NCBI RefSeq assembly: GCF_023074175.1
Contig: NZ_JADPKS010000012.1
Coordinates: 62,001 to 126,000 of the forward strand
Direction: 5' to 3'
DNA length: 64,000 nt
Source: Bradyrhizobium sp. 139
Lineage (GTDB): Bacteria > Pseudomonadota > Alphaproteobacteria > Rhizobiales > Xanthobacteraceae
How positions within the stretch are numbered: the first letter of the stretch is position 1; each line of letters begins with the position of its first letter. The notes under the pieces were generated by a model. It ran no database searches. It was given only the letters and a program-made list of their open reading frames with translations, and was not told where the DNA came from. Position numbers and translations under genes: made by a program. Shown piece by piece: positions 38,357-47,507 of this stretch.

Positions 38357-39012
38357 CGAACGCTCAACTCTTGGGTGGCGCGCGCGGCGCGAATGAAGGC
38401 CTTGATCATCTCGGGATCCTTGACGCCGGCGGCGCTCTCGACGCCGGAGGACACGTCGACGCCGCCGGCGACGGTGACGCGAAGCGCTTCCGCAACATTG
38501 TCGGCGTGAAGCCCGCCCGAGACCATGTAGGGCAATTTCAGATCGAGATTTTCGAGCAGATGCCAGTTGAAGGGGGCACCAAGGCCGCCGGGCCGGGTCG
38601 CATCCTTCGGCGCGCGCGCATCGAACAGGATGCGGTCGGCGACCGCGGTGTAGCCAGGCAGCACGGCGAGATCGGCGGCGGTTGCGACCGGCACGACTTT
38701 CATCACCGGGCGGCCGAACCGCTGCTTGATGTCGCGCAGCCGTGCCACGCTCTCCTTGCCGTGGAGCTGGAAAATGTCCGGCGACAGCGCGTCCATGATG
38801 TTGTCGAGCGTCGCGTCATCGGCATCGACCGTGAGCGCGACCTTGAGCGCGCGCCGCTTCACCTGACGGCCGAGGTCGCGCCCGGTTTCCAGCGCCAGAT
38901 GCCGGGGCGACGGCGGAAAAAATACGAACCCCACCATATCGGCGCCGGCGTCGAGCGCTGCTTCGAGCGTCTCGCGCGTGGACAGGCCGCAGATTTTAAC
39001 GAGCAGGGACAT
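38353..39012 (-). CDS. trpF: Phosphoribosylanthranilate isomerase
   Basis: 219-residue TIM barrel performing the third step from anthranilate to tryptophan. The N-terminal [20 protein letters not shown] with catalytic Cys, the segment [13 protein letters not shown] with acid Asp, IFQLHGKES, and the phosphate-binding [15 protein letters not shown] are visible. The ATG at 39012 fits the family N-terminus; the frame upstream lacks similarity. First trp gene of the trpF-trpB-(unit)-trpA run. Confidence 0.96.
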   Translation of the reverse strand: MSLLVKICGLSTRETLEAALDAGADMVGFVFFPPSPRHLALETGRDLGRQVKRRALKVALTVDADDATLDNIMDALSPDIFQLHGKESVARLRDIKQRFGRPVMKVVPVATAADLAVLPGYTAVADRILFDARAPKDATRPGGLGAPFNWHLLENLDLKLPYMVSGGLHADNVAEALRVTVAGGVDVSSGVESAAGVKDPEMIKAFIRAARATQELSVR

Positions 39013-39079
39013 GGTCTCAAAGCAGGTGAAGGCCGCAAGCCCGCGGCCGGGAAAACAGGGTTTTCGGTTGCGGCCGCTT

Positions 39080-39472
39080 CTACAACGTCGCGCGCTGCTT
39101 GTCTCGCCCGATAGGCCCGTAAAGGCCCGCCCCGGAGGAGACGGGGAGGCGCCGGGACTCAGGTTTTGCTGCGGCCGCCTGGGCCCGCAGATCGGCCAGT
39201 TCGGCCTTGGCAGCCCGCGCGTCCGCATCATTCCGGCGCGCCGCGCGCCGCCAGTGCCGCTGGCCGAACCAGACGGCGCAGCCGCCGACCAGGACGCCGA
39301 ATGCAGCCGTCAGGATGAGAAGCAGGAACAGTGGCAACGTCACTGACAATGACGGGTCGTTCGAAACGAAGGGATCGAAGGAGACTGTGACGAAATGCCG
39401 GTTGGCGACGGCGAAGGTCACCAGGATCAGGCCCAGCGGAATCACGATCAGCGCGGTCAGGAACTTTCGCAT
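39080..39472 (-). CDS. LapA family (DUF1049) inner-membrane protein
   Basis: 130 residues with two membrane segments (about 4-22, LTALIVIPLGLILVTFAV; about 44-64, LPLFLLLILTAAFGVLVGG) and a basic cytoplasmic tail ending in an Ala-rich coiled region. This is the layout of LapA/YciS proteins, which take part in lipopolysaccharide assembly control in enterobacteria; the role in alphaproteobacteria is not established. Located between ihfB and trpF, as in other Rhizobiales. Confidence 0.85.
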   Translation of the reverse strand: MRKFLTALIVIPLGLILVTFAVANRHFVTVSFDPFVSNDPSLSVTLPLFLLLILTAAFGVLVGGCAVWFGQRHWRRAARRNDADARAAKAELADLRAQAAAAKPESRRLPVSSGAGLYGPIGRDKQRATL

Positions 39473-39542
39473 CTGCCTTCGCTCGCCTTGAATCAAGCTT
39501 CCGGCCGCATCGCTGCGACCGCGGGAAACCCTGACGCCGGCC

Positions 39543-39848
39543 TCAGTCTGGCGCGCCGGGATCCGGATGGTCCCGGTTCAGCCGTTCGCGCATTTCCTTG
39601 CCGGTCTTGAAGAACGGAACGCTCTTCTGATCGACGGGCACATGGGCGCCGGTGCGCGGATTGCGCCCTGCGCGCGCAGGGCGATGCTTGACCGAGAAGG
39701 CACCGAAGCCGCGCAACTCGACGCGATCACCGCGCGCGAGAGCCGCTACGATCTCTTCGAGAATCGCATTCACAATGTTCTCGACATCCCGCTGGTACAG
39801 ATGCGGGTTGTGCTCGGCGATACGCTGAACAAGTTCGGATTTGATCAT
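39543..39848 (-). CDS. ihfB: Integration host factor subunit beta
   Basis: 101-residue DNA-bending protein of the HU/IHF family; the beta subunit pairs with IhfA. IhfB-type features: start [41 protein letters not shown], and arm signature [12 protein letters not shown] with the DNA-intercalating proline. The short tail [11 protein letters not shown] is typical of Rhizobiales. Follows sppA and precedes lapA. Confidence 0.95.
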   Translation of the reverse strand: MIKSELVQRIAEHNPHLYQRDVENIVNAILEEIVAALARGDRVELRGFGAFSVKHRPARAGRNPRTGAHVPVDQKSVPFFKTGKEMRERLNRDHPDPGAPD

Positions 39849-40019
39849 CGAGAGATAGGACCCGGGAGCGTGCGGACGACCATTTCCGTGAAAATACCGT
39901 GATCTGTCAAGACGCTAAATCAAGGTTGAGCGTCGTGAAAGTAGGTGACAAATGCCGAAAAAGCGGACTGCCCCTGTACCCGCCAGACGGGAAAAGCCCC
40001 GGACGCTCGCTTGGATCCG

Positions 40020-41000
40020 TCAATTTGACGCGGCCGGCTGCCATAGCGCCAGCATTCCATCCATTCCGAACCGATCAACGGCCTGCACGACGCCGGTTTG
40101 CCCGATCTGATGCGCAATCGAGCCTAAACCAAGCGCTTCCAGCGTCACGGCGGCCGCCGTCTTGAGGAACGGCAGATCGCCGAAGCGGGGCTGGAGCTTG
40201 TAATCGCGGACGGGGAGGTCCTTCTTGACGCCCTTCTGCTCGACCAGCCAAGTCACGGCGGTCTTCTCGTCGCCAATCTGGTCGATCAGCTTGAGATCGA
40301 TCGCCTGGCGCCCGGTGAAGACGCGGCCATCGGCGACTTTTTCGAGCTGCGTGTCATCCATGCCACGGCGTTCCTTCACCAATCCCTTGAACCAGGCATA
40401 GGAATCCTTCACCAGGGCATCGAGCGCGGCGCGCGCCTCGGGGCTGGTCGGCTCGTAGCCATTGGGGGCGGCCTTCAGCGGCGAGGATTTCACCTCCTCG
40501 ACCTTGACGCCGATGGTCTTCAAGAGCTCGGAGACGTTGGGATACTGGAACAGCACGCCGATCGAGCCGACCAGCGAGCTCTGCTGGGCGATGATGTGAT
40601 CGCTGGCAATCGCCCCGATATAGCCGCCGGAGGCGGCGAGGCCTTCGACCACGATGACGAGCGGCTTCTTCGCCTTCAGCCGTACAAGCGAGTCATATAA
40701 CTGCTCGGAGCCTGCGGTGGTGCCGCCCGGCGAGTTGATGTGAATGATGACGGCGGCGGCCTGCGAATTCTCCAGGCGCTCCAACGCCTGCGTGCGATCG
40801 GAGTCGCTGCGGATCAGCCCGTCGATCTGGACCCGCGCGATCGAGCCGGCGGATGCGAACGTGCCGCGCGCACCGGGTGTCGCAACCAGCGCGAAGCCCG
40901 CAATCGCCGCGATTGCGATCAGCGCGGCCATCACGCGCCAGAACGTCAGCTTGCGACGTATCCTGCGGCGATCGACGATGACGTCCGAATCGAGCGACAT
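40020..41000 (-). CDS. sppA: Signal peptide peptidase SppA (36K-type)
   Basis: 326-residue membrane-bound serine protease that degrades cleaved signal peptides. One N-terminal membrane segment (about 23-43). The Ser-Lys dyad is seen as Ser in VEGLAASGGYIGAIASDHI and Lys in VKSSPLKAAPNGYEP; IHINSPGGTTAGSEQLYDSL is the conserved S49 region. Single-domain length as in the short SppA class. Between rpsA and ihfB on the same strand, which is the usual order. Confidence 0.93.
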   Translation of the reverse strand: MSLDSDVIVDRRRIRRKLTFWRVMAALIAIAAIAGFALVATPGARGTFASAGSIARVQIDGLIRSDSDRTQALERLENSQAAAVIIHINSPGGTTAGSEQLYDSLVRLKAKKPLVIVVEGLAASGGYIGAIASDHIIAQQSSLVGSIGVLFQYPNVSELLKTIGVKVEEVKSSPLKAAPNGYEPTSPEARAALDALVKDSYAWFKGLVKERRGMDDTQLEKVADGRVFTGRQAIDLKLIDQIGDEKTAVTWLVEQKGVKKDLPVRDYKLQPRFGDLPFLKTAAAVTLEALGLGSIAHQIGQTGVVQAVDRFGMDGMLALWQPAASN

Positions 41001-41113
41001 CTAGATATCTCCAAATGAAAGGCTGGGCGCGTTGTGCCGTCACAGCGTGACCATCGGCTTATCTGGATACATCAAATGCGGCGCAATTTGAAGAAAACAA
41101 GGCCGATAGCCGC

Positions 41114-41198
41114 GTAGCCTGGATGGAGCGTAGCGCAATCCAGGGTCGTCGCGTTACAAAAAGACTTCCCGGATTGCGCTGCGCTCCATCCGGGCTAC
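41114..41198. repeat. 85-bp inverted interspersed repeat
   Basis: Arms of about 30 bases, the left beginning GTAGCCTGGATGGAGCGTAG and the right ending CTCCATCCGGGCTAC. Same family as the solo arm at 32575-32600. It lies between rpsA and sppA, downstream of the rpsA terminator in the transcribed direction. Confidence 0.8.
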
Positions 41199-41214
41199 CG
41201 CCGCAGCAAAAAGG

Positions 41215-41243
41215 AAAAAAGCCCCGGCTTTCGCCGGGGCTTT
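41215..41243 (-). terminator. Rho-independent terminator after rpsA
   Basis: Stem GCCCCGGC-TTTC-GCCGGGGC; read on the minus strand it is followed by TTTTTT (plus strand AAAAAA at 41215-41220). It lies 26 bases after the rpsA stop codon. Confidence 0.92.
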
Positions 41244-41268
41244 GATCTCAGCGAAACCAGCGTTCCGC

Positions 41269-42978
41269 TTACTTGTTGTCGCCGCGGTTCTTGAGCGCGG
41301 TGCCGAGAATGTCGCCGAGCGTCGCACCCGAATCGGAGGAGCCGTACTGCGCGATGGCTTCCTTCTCTTCGGCGACTTCGAGCGCCTTGATCGACACCTG
41401 GACCTTGCGGGCCTTCTTGTCGAACTGGATCACGCGGGCATCGACCTTCTCGCCGACGGCGAAGCGTTCGGTGCGCTGGTCGTTGCGGTCACGCGCAAGC
41501 TCCGAGCGCTTGATGAAGGTCGAGAAATCGGTCCCGGTGATCTTCACCTCGATACCGCTTTCCTTCACTTCGAGCACTTCGCAGGTGACGACTGCGCCCT
41601 TCTTGACATCGCCCGGCTCGGCGAATGGGTCGCCTTCGAGCTGCTTGATGCCGAGCGAGATACGCTCCTTCTCGACGTCCACATCGAGCACCACGGCTTT
41701 CACCACGTCGCCCTTCTTGTAGTTGTCGATCACCTGCTCGCCCGGAAGCTTCCAGTCGAGGTCGGAGAGGTGGACCATGCCGTCGACATCGCCCTCGAGA
41801 CCCAGGAACAGACCGAACTCGGTCTTGTTCTTGACCTCGCCTTCGATCGTCGAACCGGTCGGGTGACCTTCGACGAAGACCTCCCAGGGGTTGCGCATGG
41901 TCTGCTTGAGGCCGAGCGAAATGCGGCGCTTGACGGAATCGACCTCCAGCACCTGCACTTCGACTTCCTGCGAGGTCGAAACGATCTTGCCGGGGTGCAT
42001 GTTCTTCTTGGTCCACGACATCTCGGAGACGTGGATCAGGCCTTCGATGCCCGGCTCGAGCTCGACGAACGCACCGTAGTCGGTGATGTTGGTGACGCGG
42101 CCGGTGAAGCGGGCACCCAGCGGGTACTTGGCTTCGATGCCCTGCCACGGATCGTCCAGCAGCTGCTTCATGCCCAGCGAGATGCGGTGCGTCTCGTGGT
42201 TGATCTTGATGATCTTGACCTTCACGGTCTGGCCGATCGAGAGCACCTCGGTCGGATGGTTGACGCGGCGCCACGCGATGTCGGTGACGTGCAGCAGGCC
42301 GTCGATGCCGCCGAGATCAACGAACGCACCGTAATCGGTGATGTTCTTGACCACGCCGTCGATGACCTGACCCTCTTCGAGGTTCTGCACCAGCTCCTGG
42401 CGCTGCTCGGCGCGGGTCTCTTCCAGCACGGTGCGGCGGGACACGACGATGTTGCCGCGGCGGCGGTCCATCTTCAGGATCTGGAACGGCTGCGAGTTGT
42501 TCATCAGCGGCGCAACGTCGCGGATCGGACGGATGTCGACCTGCGAGCGCGGCAGGAAGGCCACGGCACCGTCGAGGTCGACGGTGAAGCCACCCTTGAC
42601 CTGGTTGAAGATGACGCCGTTGACCTTCTCGTTGCCCTGGAACGCCTTCTCCAGCTTGCCCCAGCTCTCTTCGCGGCGCGCCTTGTCGCGCGACAGCACG
42701 GCTTCGCCGAGGGCGTTCTCGATGCGATCGAGGAACACTTCCACCTCGTCGCCGACCTTGATCTCGCTGTCACGGCCGGGGCCGGAAAATTCGCGCAGGG
42801 CGACGCGGCCCTCGGTCTTCAGGCCGACGTCGATGACGGCCATGTCCTTTTCAATTGCAACCACCTTGCCCTTGACGACGGAGCTCTCCTGCAGGCTGCC
42901 ACCTGCGAAGGACTCGTCGAGCATCGCGGCGAAATCGTCGCGCGACGGGCTGTAGGTATCAGCAGAAATCGAAGCCAT
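41269..42978 (-). CDS. rpsA: 30S ribosomal protein S1
   Basis: 569 residues with six S1 RNA-binding repeats. S1 helps mRNA dock on the 30S subunit. Repeats are visible as GKVVAIEKDMAVIDVGLKTE, NGVIFNQVKGGFTVDLDG, DGVVKNITDYGAFVDLGGID, TGRVTNITDYGAFVELEPGI, EGEVKNKTEFGLFLGLEGDV and CEVLEVKESGIEVKITGTD. The start at 42978 (MASISADTYSPSRDDF) has GGAGAAC just upstream; the frame is open to 43056. It follows cmk, as in most proteobacteria. The 266-base leader between cmk and rpsA shows no element that I recognise. Confidence 0.97.
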   Translation of the reverse strand: MASISADTYSPSRDDFAAMLDESFAGGSLQESSVVKGKVVAIEKDMAVIDVGLKTEGRVALREFSGPGRDSEIKVGDEVEVFLDRIENALGEAVLSRDKARREESWGKLEKAFQGNEKVNGVIFNQVKGGFTVDLDGAVAFLPRSQVDIRPIRDVAPLMNNSQPFQILKMDRRRGNIVVSRRTVLEETRAEQRQELVQNLEEGQVIDGVVKNITDYGAFVDLGGIDGLLHVTDIAWRRVNHPTEVLSIGQTVKVKIIKINHETHRISLGMKQLLDDPWQGIEAKYPLGARFTGRVTNITDYGAFVELEPGIEGLIHVSEMSWTKKNMHPGKIVSTSQEVEVQVLEVDSVKRRISLGLKQTMRNPWEVFVEGHPTGSTIEGEVKNKTEFGLFLGLEGDVDGMVHLSDLDWKLPGEQVIDNYKKGDVVKAVVLDVDVEKERISLGIKQLEGDPFAEPGDVKKGAVVTCEVLEVKESGIEVKITGTDFSTFIKRSELARDRNDQRTERFAVGEKVDARVIQFDKKARKVQVSIKALEVAEEKEAIAQYGSSDSGATLGDILGTALKNRGDNK

Positions 42979-43244
42979 TTGTTCTCCAGTTGCGGATGTC
43001 GTGCCGGCCGTTGGGTTCATGGGCGCATCGCACGCGCAGTGTCGGAAGGTCCGCAAGACCTTCGAGCGACCGCTCGTTGCTCAGCCCGGAGGCGGAACAG
43101 CGGAAGCGGGCCGGCTGAGGCCCGCGCGTTCGATACGTGGAAATCTTTGTCCGGAGCCTGGATCGCGCCGGGCCCAAACAGGGGACCGGGGGTTATCGAC
43201 CTCAAAGAGCGGGAGCGGGCGCTTCCTCCAATGACGGCTGCGGC

Positions 43245-43883
43245 TTAACCCCGCGACCGGCCCGCTCGGACGGCCTCGATAATGTCGATGGCGGCCCGGA
43301 CGCCACCTTCTATATCCAGTTGGGAGTTATCTAGCAAGTAAGCATCCGAGGCCGGTTTCAAGGGCGCAATCGACCGGTTCTTGTCGCGTTCATCGCGCTG
43401 GATGATGTCGGCAAGCACGGCCGCCTCGTCCGCCTCCTCGCCCCTCGCCTTGGCTTCCATGGTCCGGCGGTGGGCGCGGACCCTGGGGTCGGCGACGACG
43501 AAGATTTTTACGTTGGCATGCGGGCAGATCACGGTTCCAATGTCCCGGCCGTCGAGCACGGCCCCGGGGGGATCGGCGGCGAATTGCCGCTGAAAATTGA
43601 CCAGGACCTCGCGAACCCTCGGGATCGCCGAGACGATCGAGGCGCCCTCGCCGACCTTCTGGGTCTTCAGGGCGGGATTGCCGAATTTTTCGGGATCGAG
43701 TTCCAGCGCCGCCGCGACCGCGGCCGCCTCGTCGCGGAGATCGTGGCCGGACTGCATCAGGGCGTAAGCCACAGCGCGATAAATCACCCCGGTATCGAGA
43801 TGACGATAGCCGTAATGATGGGCGAGGCGCTTGCCGAGCGTCCCCTTGCCGGAGGCCGCGGGTCCATCGATGGCGATGATCAT
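43245..43883 (-). CDS. cmk: Cytidylate kinase
   Basis: 212-residue (d)CMP kinase. P-loop [18 protein letters not shown], then [37 protein letters not shown], and lid residues [20 protein letters not shown] are the family segments. The start overlaps the aroA stop in ATGA. aroA-cmk-rpsA is a conserved order. Confidence 0.96.
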   Translation of the reverse strand: MIIAIDGPAASGKGTLGKRLAHHYGYRHLDTGVIYRAVAYALMQSGHDLRDEAAAVAAALELDPEKFGNPALKTQKVGEGASIVSAIPRVREVLVNFQRQFAADPPGAVLDGRDIGTVICPHANVKIFVVADPRVRAHRRTMEAKARGEEADEAAVLADIIQRDERDKNRSIAPLKPASDAYLLDNSQLDIEGGVRAAIDIIEAVRAGRSRG

Positions 43884-45217
43884 GAAAACGCGGCCCCCAG
43901 CGAACGCATCATCGGAATGAAATCCGGAAAACTGGTGGCGATGAACGCGGTGTCGTCGACGGTCACGGGCTGGTCGGAGGCGCAGCCCATCACCAGCGCG
44001 GACATCGCGATACGATGGTCCATGTGCGTGGCCACAACGCCGCCGCCGGGGACGTGGCCGCGGCCTTCGACGATCAGATCGTCGCCGGAGATTTCGACTT
44101 TCACGCCGTTGACGCGGAGCATGGCGGCGGTGGCCTCAAGGCGATCGGATTCCTTGACGCGCAGCTCTTGCAGGCCGCGCATGATGGTCGTGCCTTCGGC
44201 GAAGGAGGCCGCCACGGCCAGCACCAGATATTCGTCAATCATCGAGGGCGCGCGCTCCGGCGGCACCTCGACGCCGCGCAGCTTCGAGGCGCGCACGCGC
44301 AGCTGCGCCATCGGCTCGCCGGCATCGCCGCGCACGTCGCTTTCTTCGATCGAGGCGCCCATTTCGCGCAGTGTGGTGAACAGGCCGGTGCGCAGCGGGT
44401 TGGTCATGAGGTCGGGCAGGACGACATCCGAGCCTTCGACGATCAACGCCGCAACGATCGGGAACGCTGCCGAGGAGGGATCGGCGGGCACCACGACAGT
44501 GGCGCCATGCAGCTCAGGCTGACCCACCAGCGTGATGCGGCGGCCGTGCCGACCTTCCTGCATCGAGGTAATGTCGGCACCAAAATGCTTCAGCATCAGC
44601 TCGGTGTGGTCGCGGCTGGCCTCGCTCTCGATCACGGTCGTGGTACCCGGCGCGGCCAGGCCGGCCAGCAGCACGGCCGATTTGATCTGGGCCGAGGCGA
44701 CCGGGGTCTTGTAGGTGATCGGCAGTGGATCGCGCGCGCCCTGGATGGTCAGCGGCAGACGGCCACTCTCGCCGCCGGACAGCACTTTGGCGCCCATCTT
44801 CTCGAGCGGATCGAGGATCCGGCGCATGGGACGGCTGCGCAGCGAGGCATCGCCGTCGAAAACCGCCGAGATCGGGCAGCCGGCAACAGCGCCCATGACG
44901 AGCCGGCAGCCGGTGCCGGAGTTGCCGAAATCAAGCCGCGCCCTGGGCTCGGCGAAGCCGGCGACGCCCACGCCGTTCACCTTCCAGGCGAAATCGCCGG
45001 TGCGTTCGACCCCGGCGCCCAGCGCCTGCATGGACTTGGCGGTGTTGAGCACGTCCTCGCCTTCCAGCAGGCCCGAAATCCAGGTCTCGCCGACCGCGAG
45101 CGCGCCCAGGATGAGGGCGCGGTGGGAGATCGACTTGTCTCCGGGCACCCGCACTTTCCCCGTCAGGGGACCGCTTGCGCGCGACTGCAGCGGCGTCGGC
45201 TTGTCGGAATGAGTCAA
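43880..45217 (-). CDS. aroA: 3-phosphoshikimate 1-carboxyvinyltransferase (EPSP synthase)
   Basis: 445-residue shikimate-pathway enzyme condensing shikimate-3-phosphate with PEP. Segments [83 protein letters not shown] and [11 protein letters not shown] follow the pattern of alphaproteobacterial class II enzymes such as the CP4 type. The glyphosate-contact loop reads [12 protein letters not shown] with Gly where CP4 has Ala, so tolerance is not implied. A TTG at 45217 with AGGA upstream is chosen; an in-frame ATG at 45265 is the alternative. Confidence 0.92.
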   Translation of the reverse strand: MTHSDKPTPLQSRASGPLTGKVRVPGDKSISHRALILGALAVGETWISGLLEGEDVLNTAKSMQALGAGVERTGDFAWKVNGVGVAGFAEPRARLDFGNSGTGCRLVMGAVAGCPISAVFDGDASLRSRPMRRILDPLEKMGAKVLSGGESGRLPLTIQGARDPLPITYKTPVASAQIKSAVLLAGLAAPGTTTVIESEASRDHTELMLKHFGADITSMQEGRHGRRITLVGQPELHGATVVVPADPSSAAFPIVAALIVEGSDVVLPDLMTNPLRTGLFTTLREMGASIEESDVRGDAGEPMAQLRVRASKLRGVEVPPERAPSMIDEYLVLAVAASFAEGTTIMRGLQELRVKESDRLEATAAMLRVNGVKVEISGDDLIVEGRGHVPGGGVVATHMDHRIAMSALVMGCASDQPVTVDDTAFIATSFPDFIPMMRSLGAAFS

Positions 45218-45377
45218 GATTGTGTCCTTGGATCCGCCTTTCAGGCTCGCGCGCAGGTACCACATGGTCTCCCCGCCGTCACGGGCATGTCGTTCCTCTG
45301 TAATGCGCTATTGACAGCGGGCCGCCAACTAGCCAAGTGAAACACCGCTTTTCAGACATTCCCAGGATTCCTCTGCC

Positions 45378-45785
45378 GTGGCCAAGTCCGAACTCGGAAC
45401 CAAACGTATTTGCCCGACCACGGGCAAGAAGTTCTATGATCTCAACAAGACTCCGGTGATCTCGCCCTATACCGGCGAGGTGGTGCCGATCGCACCCGTG
45501 GCGCCGGCCCGCGCGACACGCGGCGCCGAACCCCGGCATGCACCAGCCGCCGACACCGCGCCGGAGCCGGCGGAGGTCGAGGAGGTCTCGCTCGAAGAGG
45601 CCGATGCCGAGGAGAACACCGGCAAGGTGAAAGCCGTCGTGCCCGAATCGGAGGACGATATCGAGGTTGACGAGACCATCGAGGACGATGACGACGATGA
45701 TTCGACTTTCATCCCCGACGACGAAGAGGGCGATGAGGACGTGACCGACATCATTGGTGATGTCGGAGGTGATGAAGAGACTTGA
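45378..45785 (+). CDS. Acidic FYDLN-type protein (TIGR02300 family)
   Basis: 135 residues. The conserved N-terminus reads AKSELGTKRICPTTGKKFYD then LNKTPVISPYTGEVVP, with the FYDLN motif that names the family; the C-terminal half is strongly acidic, with runs of Asp and Glu. The two cysteine-like positions of related zinc ribbons are reduced to one Cys. Function is not established. Start GTG at 45378. Divergent from aroA, which matches its usual position in Rhizobiales. Confidence 0.85.
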   Translation: MAKSELGTKRICPTTGKKFYDLNKTPVISPYTGEVVPIAPVAPARATRGAEPRHAPAADTAPEPAEVEEVSLEEADAEENTGKVKAVVPESEDDIEVDETIEDDDDDDSTFIPDDEEGDEDVTDIIGDVGGDEET

Positions 45786-45851
45786 GATAATTCCAGAACT
45801 GTGGTTCTGGGTCTTTCCCGGCGCGCTGCCCACAGCGCGTCGAACGGTTAA

Positions 45852-45927
<76 letters not shown>

Positions 45928-45929
45928 CG

Positions 45930-46013
45930 CTTCGCCCTTCGGGCTACGCGTGGCGCAGCCGCGCAGAGCCCGGAGGGTGAAGTGTGGTGTCCGGCGGAGC
46001 CCGAAGGGCGAAG
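45930..46013. repeat. Inverted repeats between tRNA-Ala and the GIY-YIG gene
   Basis: CTTCGCCCTTCGGGCT (45930-45945) and its exact reverse complement (45998-46013) flank a third imperfect copy at 45967-45982. They begin 2 bases after the tRNA CCA end and resemble palindromes that follow tRNA genes in Bradyrhizobium genomes. Confidence 0.75.
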
Positions 46014-46060
46014 ACGGACTGGTGATATCCGCCCAGTGACTACCCAGGCGATGGCCGTCA

Positions 46061-46303
46061 ATGTGGTACGTCTACATCCTCCGCAGCATCGAATTCCCCG
46101 AGCAGGAATATGTTGGGGCCACAGCAGATTTGAAGCGGCGGATTTCGGAACATAATGTCGGAAAATCCAGCCATACCGCCAAGTTCAAGCCTTGGACGCT
46201 AATCTGGTACTGCGCATTCCCCGACAAGCATAAGGCGCTCGCGTTTGAGGCGTATCTGAAGTCTCACTCCGGTCGCGCCTTCACGAAGAAGCGGCTGTCC
46301 TAG
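46061..46303 (+). CDS. GIY-YIG single-domain nuclease (UvrC N-terminal type)
   Basis: 80 residues, essentially only the GIY-YIG core. Landmarks: MWYVYILRS with the first Tyr, EYVGATADLKRRISEHN with Tyr-Val-Gly and catalytic Arg, and FEAYLKSHSGRAF with the metal-binding Glu. This is the YhbQ/COG2827-like subgroup, of uncertain substrate. The neighbourhood (palindromes upstream, tRNA) suggests association with the repeats. Convergent with ohrR, 12 bases apart. Confidence 0.85.
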   Translation: MWYVYILRSIEFPEQEYVGATADLKRRISEHNVGKSSHTAKFKPWTLIWYCAFPDKHKALAFEAYLKSHSGRAFTKKRLS

Positions 46304-46315
46304 GCGAAGCCGCCC

Positions 46316-46777
46316 CTACTCCCCGATCACCGCATTGAGCCGGTCGCGCAACGCGACGATCTCGTCTTTCATCGCAACCAGTTCCGACACCGAGCAGTCC
46401 GACGCCGCCAGGACCGACTGCGGCACGCTGCGTGCCTTGTCCTTCAGCGCATGGCCCTGCGACGTCAGCGCGATCAGCACCTGACGCTCGTCCTCGCTGG
46501 AGCGCGTGCGCTTGACCAGATGGGCGGCCTCGAGCCGCTTCAAGAGCGGCGTCAGCGTGCCCGAATCCAGGAACAGCTTTTCACCGATGTCCTTGACCGG
46601 CACGTCGTCGCGCTCCCACAGCACCAGCATCACCAGATATTGCGGATAGGTCAGGCCGAGCCGGTCCAGCAGCGGCTTGTAGACCCGGTTGAAGGCATGC
46701 GCGGCGGAATAGACCGCAAAGCAGATCTGGTTGTCGAGGCGAAGCGGCGCGTCCGCCGCCGATAGTTTTCGAGCCAT
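46316..46777 (-). CDS. ohrR: MarR-family organic peroxide sensor OhrR (two-Cys type)
   Basis: 153-residue repressor that releases DNA when its cysteine is oxidised by organic hydroperoxides. The reactive Cys19 lies in [17 protein letters not shown]; a second Cys128 (AASDCSV) gives the two-cysteine pattern known from Xanthomonas OhrR (Cys22/Cys127). The winged helix covers about residues 50-105 ([33 protein letters not shown]). The start at 46777 follows GAGG by six bases; the frame is open to 46837. Divergent from ohr. Confidence 0.93.
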   Translation of the reverse strand: MARKLSAADAPLRLDNQICFAVYSAAHAFNRVYKPLLDRLGLTYPQYLVMLVLWERDDVPVKDIGEKLFLDSGTLTPLLKRLEAAHLVKRTRSSEDERQVLIALTSQGHALKDKARSVPQSVLAASDCSVSELVAMKDEIVALRDRLNAVIGE

Positions 46778-46825
46778 GAAGAACCTCAGCATTTGCCTAT
46801 TCTGGGGCCGGACGGCGGCACATTC

Positions 46826-46882
46826 AATTGCGAACAATTAAATGTGAGGCATCACAATTTCGATTGTGCACAATCTAATTGT
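46826..46882. promoter_or_regulatory. Three AT-rich dyads between ohrR and ohr (candidate OhrR operators)
   Basis: Three perfect inverted repeats lie in the 151-base divergent gap: AATTG-CGAA-CAATT (46826-46839), CACAAT-TTCG-ATTGTG (46853-46868) and ACAAT-CTA-ATTGT (46870-46882). Their ACAATT-like arms match the known style of OhrR operators. Which dyads bind is inferred. Confidence 0.65.
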
Positions 46883-46928
46883 TTGAAATACAGGCTGCAC
46901 TCCAACCCGAAGACCTGAGGAGACGAAA

Positions 46929-47354
46929 ATGTCCGTGAATGTCCTCTACAAGACCAGCGCAAAAGCCACCGGCGGCCGCGACGGCCATGCCGCGACCCTC
47001 GACGGCGCGCTCGACGTCAAGCTCACCACGCCGAAGGAGCTCGGCGGCGGAGGCGGCGCCGGCAACAATCCCGAGCAGCTGTTTGCGGCCGGCTATGCCG
47101 CCTGCTTCATCGGCGCGATGAAGTTCGTGGCCTCGCAGGGCGGACCGAAGGTCCCGGCTGACGCCTCCGTCACCTCGACCGTCGGTATCGGCCCGCGCGC
47201 GGCCGGCGGCTTCGGCCTCGACATCGACCTTGCCGTCTCGCTGCCGGGCCTTCCCCGTGCGGAAGCCGAGGCGCTGGTCGAGAAGGCGCACCAGGTGTGC
47301 CCCTATTCCAACGCCACCCGCGGCAATGTCGACGTTCGCCTGACCATCGTCTGA
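46929..47354 (+). CDS. ohr: Organic hydroperoxide resistance protein Ohr
   Basis: 141-residue lipoyl-dependent thiol peroxidase that reduces organic hydroperoxides. The two catalytic cysteines are Cys59 in [13 protein letters not shown] and Cys124 in [17 protein letters not shown]-terminal [15 protein letters not shown] and [17 protein letters not shown] are typical. Divergent from ohrR, its repressor. Confidence 0.96.
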   Translation: MSVNVLYKTSAKATGGRDGHAATLDGALDVKLTTPKELGGGGGAGNNPEQLFAAGYAACFIGAMKFVASQGGPKVPADASVTSTVGIGPRAAGGFGLDIDLAVSLPGLPRAEAEALVEKAHQVCPYSNATRGNVDVRLTIV

Positions 47355-47507
47355 TCGGAAGGCAGGATTGGCCGGCCCGGGATCCCCCTCGAGCCGGCCG
47401 CTTCCGGATTGCGCGGCAGCGCATACGGCCCCACGCAACAAGCCATTGCTGGCGTGGACGAACCTCGCTAGGCCTGTGATCGCACGTCGACACAAGGAAG
47501 CGAAGGC

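Noticed and set aside
42979..43244. Leader of rpsA searched for an S1 autoregulatory structure
   Set aside because: No convincing conserved hairpin could be drawn by eye; left unannotated.
41242..43248. Long plus-strand frame over rpsA
   Set aside because: Opposite to a complete S1 gene with terminator; no start with ribosome binding site and no family resemblance.
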